In this document: piece by piece, positions 35,980-46,304 of the stretch
How positions within the stretch are numbered: position 1 is the first letter of the stretch
Layout: the number at the start of each line of letters is the position of its first letter
Assembly (NCBI RefSeq): GCF_001039355.2
Contig: NW_019775715.1
Location: forward strand, 27,556-91,555
Source of the DNA: Lingula anatina
Taxonomy: Eukaryota > Brachiopoda > Lingulata > Lingulida > Lingulidae
Direction of reading: 5' to 3'
Length of the DNA: 64,000 nucleotides
Notes under the pieces: model-generated
The model's input: only the letters and a program-made list of their open reading frames with translations
Databases searched by the model: none
Told to the model about the DNA's origin: nothing
Program-made: the position numbers and the translations under genes

Positions 35980-35988
35980 GCATGCGCA
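35980..35988. promoter_or_regulatory. NRF-1-like GCATGCGCA element upstream of LG2
   Basis: It lies about 91 bases before the LG2 start, within the same conserved block as upstream of LG1 and LG3. Confidence 0.55.
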
Positions 35989-36064
35989 TTTTCGTCACTT
36001 CCAAGAAGTGCTAAAAGTAGTACTCTCAGTGGAGTGCCTCATTCAAGACGGGATTTTCAAAAGA

Positions 36065-36069
<5 letters not shown>

Positions 36070-36127
<58 letters not shown>
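36070..36127. repeat. (AT)n microsatellite
   Basis: AT run in the upstream flank of LG2. The equivalent LG3 flank has only a remnant (TTTATATATTTG at about 41396). Confidence 0.95.
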
Positions 36128-36129
<2 letters not shown>

Positions 36130-36133
<4 letters not shown>

Positions 36134-36987
36134 CGTTAAAGTGGAAAACAGTTTTTGTTGATCTCAGGTATAACGTCTGAAGTGAGATTTCGTTTACAAA
36201 ATGTATACACTACTGGTACACTTATAGGCACAAAATAACCGATTTTAATCACTTTTGCCGTTTAGAACCGATGGTTCAAATCTAGGCAGCAAAGTGACCA
36301 AGTACAAAATACATACACCAACCAACAAATGATAATGATGATGATGATAAAACACCGATGCAAATTTATAGGAAAGGAACTAAAGCCTGTAAATGAACAG
36401 ACATACATGTCAAAACTTATAGAATTAACCTTGAGACAACACAGTATATGAACGCTCTTCAGTCACACCTGGAAAATGTCAATTTGTGAAAAATGACAAA
36501 AATTCACAAACGCACACCCACACACTAAGAGACAAAAAAGCCATCGGTTGATGTTCGATTTCCCAACAGTTTTTAATCTTCTGAATCAATAAAACGTGTT
36601 TTAGTATAATTAACACTGTTGATCGTGTTTGATTGCATTAACAGATAAAAAAATCCAGGAGAGCACATGTTGACGATTGGGACCGTGTTTGTCCCTAATA
36701 GACATGGAAATGCAATGGCGGAGGGGGGGGGGGGGTGGTGATGCTGTGACGTATCCGATTTAAGTAACAAAAATAGCACAGCTTTGCACCAGTGCCACTG
36801 GGCAGTGAGGTAAGCGTTTTAGGACACCAACATTTTCTTGCGTCCATCATTAACCGGATCAATGAAATGCATGTACCCTAGCAAAGTGATTACTTTATTA
36901 CTGTACATTATTCCACGTGCGTGCAGTGGATGTTGTTACAATTTATTAACTTTATAGTAGGATGGCCAATTTAAGTCCAATAACTTG
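36130..36987. other. Upstream spacer of LG2
   Basis: Non-coding; aligns with 41400-42314 upstream of LG3 (CACACCCACACAC.ACTAAGA.ACAAAAAAGC; TTTTTAATCTTCTGAATCAATAAAACGTGT). G run at 36722-36735. Confidence 0.65.
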
Positions 36988-37361
36988 ATGAGACGGAACA
37001 GAGACAATTAAATTATTCACATTTGTTAAGTTAAGAACCATCCCAGCATCAGTTACATGTAGGCCTACTGGCACTGTGTATGTTACACAATCTATACTGA
37101 ATCTGTCTTATAAGATACTGAAATATTTGAATGCAAATAACTTTGATTAAGCTGTTGTTTTGAAAAGCATGTAATTGTTACAAGCTTATTTACACAGAAT
37201 ATTATAAAACAATTTATCAGTGTAAGATATGTGCAAATGACCAAAGTAATAGTTCCAGCACTATAAGGGACACATTCACACATACAATGTGGAGTGCACA
37301 GCAGTCACAGATACTGGTAAGTGCACATGTATATGTTATGTACTTGTGACCGATCGTCATC

Positions 37362-40300
37362 TTAACACAAACACCATAACATGCAGTACGTGGCAGCCAT
37401 TATTGTGGTTAGCAACAGTTCCAGATTGCACACGCCGCAGCTACTTGAAGTTTGAGGCTTGTGTGAAGGATTTACAGTACTTGAACTGTTATCTTTAATT
37501 CCTGTGGTATATCTCAAAGACAAAGTCGTCGTGGAATGCGTGAATTTTGTTGACCTTGGTGTAATACTAGAGGGCGTGGTTTTTGTGGGCGTGGTCCTAG
37601 TGGCAGATGATTTTGTGGGCGAGGCCGTCGTAATATATGATTTTGTAGGCGTGGCCGTGGTCGTAGATGACTTTGTGGGCGTGGTCGTAGATGACTCTGT
37701 GGGCGTTTTCGTGGTCGTAGATGACTTTGTGTGCGTGGTCGTGGTCGTGGTCGTAGATGACTCTGTGGGCGTGGTCGTGGTCGTAGATGACTCTGTGGGC
37801 GTTTTCGTGGTCGTAGATGACTTTGTGGGCGTGGTCGTGGTTGTAGATACAGCGGAAAGTGTTGTCATTGGTCTGGTACATCCATTTTGGTTACATGTGC
37901 AGACTTCGGCTGATGTGGTGTGACTTTGCAGGCCGGTGCCAGTCAAGGAATCCAATGAAAACAACCCAGTCATGGCTGCGTCACTGTCTGTCAATCGTGA
38001 ACATCCGTCAGCAGATTTACTCGCAGAGCATAACCGCTCCGTCAGCTTCATAGTGACTGTCACCAATGACTTAGTTAAAGAAAGAAATTATAGTGTAAAT
38101 AAAAGAGCCACTTTAGAACAAACAACTGCTTATCTTTTTAGTTAGTTAGTTTGTTTGTTTGTCTGCTTTCTGTAGGAGAAATGGATCAATATGGACTTTG
38201 ATTGGTGGCAGTACAGTTAATTGTCATTTTTTCGTTTACATTACTGTGTTCCGCTTAATGTACTTCTGAAAATTTATGTTACTGCACCTGCTACATATTC
38301 TATATCATAAGAGTTTCAGGCAATGGAATACAAAGCAAAATATATCTATTTATTAATGTGCTTGAAATTTCTTGTTTGTTTGCTGGCTCGTTATTTTGTT
38401 AGATTTTTTTTAGTTTGTTTGTTTGTTTATTATTATTTTTCTTACCATAGACATCGTCCCATCGCCCACAGAGCTCAGACATGACCCGCGGCAGTTGACC
38501 GTCTTTGTCTGGGATGGATTCGAAACACAATTTTGGTCCATTTCCCCCAGAAACCAGTTCCCAATAAGTCCTAGGAGTAACTGTACCATGAAGTCGCTGG
38601 AGGTATACTCCATGTACTCACATTTGGGACATTCCACTGCTGGAACTTTTGCATAAATAATGGATGAATACCAGTAAATAGATAAATGAAATAATTAATT
38701 CAAATTTTTTGTAAACCAATAATAATTAGTTGCCCACACCTTATAAAATTAGCAAAATGAAAGTTTTCAGCAATATTGCACCAAATTTAATGTTTGCGGC
38801 AACGAGTTTGCAAGAAAATTTATTGCTGCTTACATTCAGATATATTGCAGCAAATATGCCGTTAATTTGCAAGAAGGAATTGCAGTTTGCAGCAACAGTA
38901 GAGCAAATTCGCTGCAAATTTGCAAACAGGGCTGATATTTTGCTAAAAAGTATTATATACAGTTTTTAACCTTGCCTGAGATCTCCCCATGGCTTGGTTC
39001 AACCCTAAACTGGGATAGGCCCTAATTGAAAGACACCGAAAAATCTGTTACATGTTCAAGATGTTTTCACATATTCATTGTAATTTATTAAGACGCACTG
39101 ATAAGTTATTGGTGATGCACCTAAACCATGCGGTGGGCATCGAAATCCAAGATGGCGGAGCGAACTGACTGGGGGGTTCACTTACAAAAGATAAATGACC
39201 TCACGTGACTGCCTCTCGACCAATCAGGAAGCGTCAAAATTTATGATCATGCAACACTACTTGCAGCTTGATTGGATTTTAGGGATATGAAATTTCCGTT
39301 TACAGTTGATGAGGGGTCCCCTTCATTACATCAATACGTGAATTAGAACATGTGAAAGAACATAAAGCCTCTGTAAATGTTGCTTGTAAATATTACTAAT
39401 GGGGAAGACCTATAACAGTATGATTAAAAAGTTCTAAATGTAATAATAATAATAATGATAAAAACCCTACCTTGTGGTAATGTCGCAAGACTCGTGGTAT
39501 CCACATTACATCTGTCTGAGTTACACACACACAGGCGTCCCTCCATGGCGGTCACAGTTGACACACTGTTCGGGAGGATGTTCTGAATGTCCTCCAGATT
39601 AGCCAAGGTCAGATTCATACACCCTTCCTCGACACTGGTCGTTGCTAAGCAACCACGTACCCAGTCACGTGAGTTAACAGAGGAGTTGGTGTCCTAGAGT
39701 GATATATATATTACAACATGGGTGGTCCACAAGGGGATAAACAGGTAGGTATTACGTGCAAAGCTTCGAGTAATTACCAATTTTCATATCCCCTATTTAA
39801 TGTTTTTTTAAATCAAATTATTTCTTTACATGTCATTACACAGGGAATTTAACAAGTCAGTGACACAAACATTTTTTTTTTTCTGAAACGACCCTTATCT
39901 ATTAATATTTTGAATAATTAGAAATATAGCACAACTCCTAGCTGCGGAGAAGAGAGAGAGAGCAGGGCTGTAGCCTGAGCAAAATGTCAGGAGGGGGCAG
40001 TAAGCGTACAGGAGGGGGCAAAGCCCCCGAGAGGGGAGGGTGTGGGAGGGAGTGTCCCCCTCCCACGGTGTGGAATCTTTTTAAAAACTGTATGTATAAT
40101 ACTGCATTCTGGTGCATTTTAACTGTTATTTATTGCTCAATCAGAAGTCAGAAATTGTAAGTTCATTTTGCCATAAGTACAGTCATTTTTTCAACACAAC
40201 ACGCCAATTGGACTTCATTTCGTAGATTGTCTCAGGATCAGGAATAACGTTTCAAAACAGCCCTCCCAGCTTTGTTGGGCAAACAGCCAGGGTAAACAAT

Positions 40301-41218
40301 AATCTGATAACAGACCTGGGGGATCGCTCCCTAAGGGAGGGTGAGCTTTTTGACATGAACTGAGTTGGCTAAAAACAGTACACCTTTGTAAACATATATA
40401 TTGAATGATTGTCTAGCGGCCATGAGTGCATTTTCTCACAGAATTGATACCAACTTTGCAATTTTTTTTTTTTACCTTTGCGATTATTATTATTTTTAAT
40501 TATTTATTTATTTTTTGCCTCAAATCTCAGGGGGGGCAGCTGCCCCTCCCCCCTCNNNNNNNNNNNNNNNNNNNNNNNNNCCCCCCCCCCCCCCCCCCCG
40601 GAGGCTACGGCCCTGGAGAGAGAGCAAAACCAGAACAGACTGACTTCACCTCCTCAGCTCTTCCCCAGAAACTCACTGCCACACCAGAGACACTCAGACT
40701 TACTGTCTTTGTTAAGGACTGGGAAACCCTCAGATAATAGCAGGATCCACTGCACTCTCCAAAGCTTGTCGCCGCAGAAGGGTTATCCTCACACCGCCGG
40801 TCATAGTTCTGGTAAAGGTTTTGTGAAAAGGAGTCCAAGTTGTAACCAAATGACTGGCAGAGAAGACACTGAATGGCTGTTCCTAGTTTCGAAAACTTGA
40901 TAAAGTTAGATTAACATGAAAGACTCTCGCTCTTACGCTTAACCCTCAAGTTTAAGTTTGAGAAAAGGAGGATCAAATAATAGACAACGCTTCTTAAATA
41001 CTCTTGAAATGTAAATACAACTGGTTGGTTGTGCAAAACATCCATGGATCAGTTGCGCCTCTTCAATTCAACTTTCTATCATACGTGTACGATTTAAAGA
41101 CAAAATCATTACGCCTACATACATACGTACACGTAGCATGAATGTTCGCAAACACATGTAATTTACCTGGCTGAACAAAACACAGGAGGACAACCAAGCT
41201 TTGACCAATAGAAGCCAT
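37362..41218 (-). CDS. LG3: two-LU-domain GPI-anchored protein, expanded mucin-like stalk
   Basis: Five exons, downward: 41218-41167, 40882-40704, 39693-39471, 38639-38446, 38069-37362. GT-AG; 1356 nt, 451 aa, in frame. Signal peptide MASIGQSLVVLLCFVQ. LU domain 1 ends LCVCNSDRCN. LU domain 2 opens ECPKC and ends VCTCNQNGCT. The stalk is the longest of the family. It is built from repeats of the type TPTESSTTT and TPTKSSTTT, encoded by a minisatellite, and is expected to be O-glycosylated and to hold the LU domains away from the membrane. The tail ELLLTTIMAATYCMLW fits a GPI signal. Intron 2 carries a hAT-like MITE with an unsequenced gap. Confidence 0.88.
37590..37850 (-). repeat. Stalk-coding minisatellite of LG3
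   Basis: Plus-strand words GTGGGCGTGGTCGTGG and TCGTAGATGACTCTGTGGGC alternate with GTTTTCGTGGTCGTAGATGA in units of 24-36 bases, all multiples of three. On the coding strand they give TPTESSTTT/TPTKSSTTK variants. The array is absent in LG2 and minimal in LG1. Confidence 0.85.
38738..38968. repeat. TGCAA/TTGCA-word-rich segment in LG3 intron 3
   Basis: Contains many copies of GCAAATTTGC-like words (GCAAGAAAATTTATTGCTGC, TTGCAGCAAATATGC, CGCTGCAAATTTGCAAACAG). LG1 and LG2 lack the segment, so it looks like an insertion with internal short repeats; its nature is unknown. Confidence 0.5.
39963..40615. mobile_element. hAT-like MITE in intron 2 of LG3, with assembly gap
   Basis: Terminal inverted repeats CAGGGCTGTAGCC (39963) and GGCTACGGCCCTG (to 40615) begin with the CAGGG typical of hAT elements. 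The body has GGAGGGGGCAAAGCCCCC-like G/C-rich ends. Flanks are GA repeats, so an 8-bp target duplication cannot be proved. LG1 has the empty site (GAGAAGAGAGAGAGGGAGAGAG at about 17322). Confidence 0.8.
40556..40580. other. Assembly gap (25 N)
   Basis: Twenty-five N between a CCCCTC end and a long C run inside the MITE. The gap sits at a homopolymer that is hard to sequence, so the local length is uncertain. Confidence 0.98.
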
Positions 41219-41304
41219 GTTGAGACGTGAGCGCTTTCTGCAGTCAACACATAATAATCCACCCGGTGTCATTTCATTTGTCTCGTTTTTGAAAACAGAA
41301 AAAC

Positions 41305-41313
41305 GCATGCGCA
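41305..41313. promoter_or_regulatory. NRF-1-like GCATGCGCA element upstream of LG3
   Basis: It lies about 87 bases before the LG3 start, in the same conserved block as upstream of LG1 and LG2. Confidence 0.55.
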
Positions 41314-41319
41314 TTTTCG

Positions 41320-43117
41320 TTACTTCCGCGAAGTGCAATAGTAGCACCCTCGGTGCAGTGCCTCATTCAAGACGGGGTTTTCAAAAGAAAAAATGTTTAT
41401 ATATTTGTTCACTAAAGTGAAAAACCGTTTTTGTTGATCTCAGGTATAACGTCTTAAGTGAGATTTCGTCGATAGAACGGGTAGACTACTGGTACACTTA
41501 TAAGCACAAAATAACCGGTTTTTATCACCTTTACAGTTTAGAACCGACGGTTCAAATCTAGGCAGCAAAGCGGCTAAATACAACATACATACACCAACAA
41601 ATGAAAATGATGATAAAACACCGAGGCAATTTTTACAGGCAAGGAACCAAAGCCTTCAAATGAACAGACATACATGTCAAAACTTATAGAATTAACCTTG
41701 AGACAACACAATCTATGGACGCACCTCAGTCACACCTGAAAAATGTCAAATTGTGAAAAATGGCAAAAATTTACAAACGCACACCCACACACACTAAGAA
41801 ACAAAAAAGCAATCGGTTGATGTTCGATTTTCCAACAGTTTTTAATCTTCTGAATCAATAAAACGTGTGTTAGTATAATTATTATTTGATTGTGTTTGAC
41901 TGTGTTTGCAGATAAAAATCCAGGAAAGCATGAGGTGACGACAGAGACAGTGCTTGTCCCTAATAGACATGGAAATTCAAGGGCGGAAGGGGGGGGGGGT
42001 GATGCTGTGACGTATCCTATTAAAGTAACAAAAATAGCACAGCTTTGCACCGGTGCCCCTTAGCACGAAAATTCATGCGTTAGCACTCCTATTGACGATT
42101 CTGGTATGTACAGCCAGTACGGTGCCCCTGGACAGTGAAGTAAGCGTTTTAGGATACCAAAATGTTCTTGCGTCCATCATTAACCGGACATATGCAAGCT
42201 GACCCCAGCAAACTGATTACTTTATTGCTGTACGCTGCCCCACGTGTTTGCAGTGAATATTGTTATAACTTTTTAACTTTATTGTAGGATGGACAATTTA
42301 AGTCCAATAACTTGCTGTATCTCTTTTCTGTCAGAATTTGAGACCCCCTACTCCTACTCGAAACATTGCTAAAATAATCGTTTTTTTTTCTTGAATTCGC
42401 GTTCTCTTTGGTTCGTAACCCGGTGTTTGTTTTGAATTGTAGTTGGCTTGCGCCCTTCATACGGAATTCACATACCCCACCTTGTACACCTCCAATTATA
42501 TAATATAAGAGCAACTGAAAAAGTAGATGATAGACTTTAAAAAATATCGATTTCTGATTTCTGAAAAAGGAAGGCAATCAAACACACATGGTTTCGCACT
42601 AGTGGGGTGAACGACGCCAACATAAAAATTCTAATAAATGAAAATACTTTGGTTAATAATAATAATAATTTTTGTTAAAATAATCCCATTATGCTTACTT
42701 CTAGAATAAAAAAATTAACCAAAAAAATTACGTAGCTAATTCAAAGTAAAATAAAGCAGTTTACGTTGGCAGTAATAAGGGCTTATGTTGAACGGCGACG
42801 ACACGGACAACGGTACCTGTGCATGGATTTGTTTGCAGCTAGTATAAGATGAGTATTCATTCAATTCTTTTGATTATTATTATTTGGTTAGTAAGTATCA
42901 GTTTTACAATAAAAGAACAGTAATCATTCCATACATGTACTACGCATGTACATTTTTCAATCTGTACAGTTACAAAATAAATATAAAAAACATGTGTCTT
43001 TACTACAGTAGCAAGTGTTCTTGCTATTGATTCAGTACTCAGTTTACACGTAGATATATAAAAAATACATAAAAATATTAAGAAAACAAATAAATAAATA
43101 AACATTTCTTCCCAAAG
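41320..43117. other. Spacer between LG3 and bystin
   Basis: No gene was supported. 41400-42314 is the duplicated upstream flank of LG. After the breakpoint at 42314 comes unique AT-rich sequence down to the bystin stop. Confidence 0.6.
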
Positions 43118-46100
43118 TTAAAGATCATCATCGCCCATATCCATCCTCCCTGGCTCCGCCGTCTCCTCGTCCCGACATTTAGCGTTCTGAAGTTCTCTCC
43201 GTATCTCCGGCGTTATCTGGTGGTGTACGTGTACACGCAACAGTTCAAATAGTCCTTCTTTCTGTTCGCTAGAAACATCCTGTTTGTACCTCTGTACAAA
43301 TGTCAAGAAACACTGGTGCCAGAGGACCGGAAGTTCTCGCTGATCTGTCTTGAACCTGGGATAGAAATTAAAGAACGTGTACTTATTTAAGAAAGTTGCT
43401 TCTTGGGCTGCAAGTTCAGGGCAATGGGTAGCCACCATGATAGCCTAAAATGAGGTTGGCGGCAATGTGTCGTTAGAAAACAAGACTAAATAAAAAAGGT
43501 GCATGAACTTCCTTTCCTGATTAAAATCCCCTTTTACGTGAAAATTGCAATTACCAAATTATGTACATGTATTAGCGGTTCAAAATTTGAATTTTGCATC
43601 TTCCTTTCCTCTTTTTCTTCCATTTTACACCATTTATTTTCTCATATAAAATCTCTTACATTACCTTAAGAAATGAAAAACCATGGCATCCACCACTCTA
43701 TAAGGAAGGGCGTACTTCTTGTCCAGAAGAGTCCTTAGAAAAATACTGTTGGCGCCATTGTAGTCCATTTCGGCAATTTTCAAGATGGCGGCGGCAGAGT
43801 GAAGCATGGGGATAGAGTGCTTACCCAACACACTGGACAGAATTATAGCTTCACGAAGAGTGCAGTTACCAGCCTTTATGTAACAAAATATTAAGAAATA
43901 AATATAATATTTTACATATATGTTTCTTTATTTAATCATTTTCATTAATTTATATGCCTTTTTAATATTTCAAAAACAAATATAAAATCTGAAGCATTTT
44001 TTCGGAATTGATTCAAATCATTATTATAGTAAGTGTTATTATCATAATAAGTGTTATTTTTTTTTCTTTTCACTACAGGAAACGTGTGGGCAGTTTCAGA
44101 ACTTCAGGTGAAATCTTCACGTAAATCTTATAATAAAAACCAAATATAGGCACTTGCAAAAAAAAAAGTTGTAAATATTAAGAGGTAAAATTTCATGTTC
44201 ACCTCACACAATGGTAATAAGATCCCTTTGAAAAATGCTGCTGGCTTGAACAGAGCTTTCTTCAATGCCTGGAAATAAAGCAGCTGCATCAAGTAACACT
44301 TCTCTGGTTTTAAATGCATTCTTCCCGACAAAAAAGTTAGGCGATTTATATACATTCTTCTAAGTCTGATATTTCATCTTCACAATCAGTGTGAAACAAT
44401 AATGAGCTTACATCTCCACTTTTGGTTATAATGAAAACTGCTAAAACAGGCTTTTCTTGTCACTAGCATAACGGTGGTAAAAAAAGTTAATAATTTCTTT
44501 AGACATTAACATGACTATTTTCACCTGAGGCACATAAACGAGTCAGTCACAAGTTGCAGGTTATGATGAAAGGTTGAACCATTAGATTCAGGGACACAAA
44601 AAACTGTTTTGTCTCTTTGAAAACAATTTACTTTTTTATAACACAGAAATCATTTCACATTCTGTCATATTCTTCAACTTGCATTTCAATATGACATCAT
44701 TCCCAAGTCCTACCATATAAAGATGGAAATTCAGCCGCTTGTACTCTGCAATATCGTCCCGTATCCTTGGCAACAGGACCAGATTGAAGAACCTCTGCGC
44801 CATCTTAGCGTTGAGATTGGAAGCAAAGATTCTTGTGGCCTGATACATGGCAGCTGCAGACCACGTCTCTGGCTCAGTGACATATAGGATCTGTTTTGGA
44901 GAAGAAATTATCATAATATGGGAAAATGTCACACACTAGATTTTGGGATGTGAGAAGAAAAAGTAGATACAAATGGATCAGTAGTCTTACAAGTAGGGGT
45001 TTAAGGATGCTTAAATCTGGGAACTGCCCAAAAAATTAGATTTAAATCAGAATAAAATGTCTGATATTACCAATATTAAGGTAAATGATGAATGTAAATG
45101 ATGAATTGGCAAACTGTTAATGACTGCCAGGAAAAATTATTTTTTCTTGATTTCTTTTTCTTGACTGTTATTATTTTTCACACAATTGTGTTAGGTGTGC
45201 CTGTAATCAGTAAAAGGTGATTGTGTTTGTTGTGATGATGTCACAGCCACAGCACATTACCTGCTCCCAGTTAGCCAGTGCTGGGACAATCTTGAAAGCT
45301 TTGGGCAGCTTGCCACTCCTGTATCTCTGTAACACCTGCTTGATTTGTTTGTACATGTTCACCACTCTCTCATCTAGCTCTTGTAAATTGACGCTGGCAT
45401 TATCTGGAAAATATGAAAAAAAAACAATGTTTTATAATTCACCAAGGGCCCTTGATGCACACATATTGGCTTCCCTATGCTTTCAAAAGATTTTTTTATG
45501 TGGAAGTTACTGGATGTTTATTTATTGGCTACACTGCAGTTTGTTTCTTCTACTTGAAATTTTATAATTATTTTATTTATTTATTTTATTGGGTATAAAA
45601 TACTGAAATGAAGTGGATCACATTAGAGCTAAAAAAAGAGTTGGGACATTTTTTGTACGCAGAAGAAAATTCCTAATCAAAGTGCATGGAATAAGTGGGG
45701 AGAGTCATCAAAGAGGGCATTCACAACAGATGATCCTCGGATCAAATATGGCTGACCCTACATTAAAGCAGAGATTAATCCTCTGACAGTATCCCCTCCT
45801 CCACATGCGTCATCCCTGCAGAGGTCTAGCAATAAAACCAGAGCTGTGAACTAATCCATTTAATGGCAAGTGCTGTAGCAGGGACACCATCAGCAGATTA
45901 GTTGGCTCTGCTTTCATGTAGGGTCCCCCATATTTGATCCGTAGATCAGTAAATTGGAGGATCATCTGTTGTGAATGCCCTCAGACAGTGTCAACATGCA
46001 TGTTACACATGCTAGTATAATATAAAATATCATAATCCATAAATGCATATTGTGCTAGGTGGTATTGTTATAGTATTAGACAAAACTGTGCTGAGTGAAA

Positions 46101-46273
46101 CCAGTAAATTCATAGCTCTATTTACCTGACATCTTGGACTGGACTTCCGTCTTTTTCTCAGTGATCTTCTCCTGAATTATGTCAGCCAGAGTTCTCTTCA
46201 CTGGAGGGTTACTGGACATAAACATCTCTAAAGCTCTCTCATCTTCCTGGGCAACTTCCTACAATTGCAATAA

Positions 46274-46304
<31 letters not shown>

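Larger units (their letters stand above)
19335..36987. repeat. Segmental duplication unit B (receptors B2 and B1 plus LG2)
   Basis: Second copy of the three-gene unit with the same gene order, strand and exon structure as unit A. It starts near TTTCACCATTATATTACATT (compare 2200). It ends where the tandem LG duplication begins, at TAACTTG/ATGAGACGG (36987/36988). Confidence 0.75.
32555..42314. repeat. Tandem duplication of the LG gene (32555-36987 and 36988-42314)
   Basis: ATGAGACGGAA.AGAGACAATT at 32555 recurs at 36988. GGATGG.CAATTTAAGTCCAA TAACTTG ends both units, at 36987 and 42314. Beyond 42314 the homology stops (CTGTATCTC against ATGAGACGG). This gives near-exact breakpoints of a direct duplication that produced LG2 and LG3. 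The second unit is longer mainly because of a 653-bp MITE and a longer stalk minisatellite. Confidence 0.8.

Noticed and set aside
37459-37923. 154-codon plus-strand and 94-codon minus-strand open frames across the LG3 stalk
   Set aside because: The minisatellite unit is a multiple of three without stops in several frames. The true frame is fixed by the GT-AG exon model and by the LG1 and LG2 paralogues.
40426-40900. Open frames running through the N gap near LG3
   Set aside because: They cross unsequenced bases, homopolymers and the MITE, and lie antisense to LG3 exon 2.
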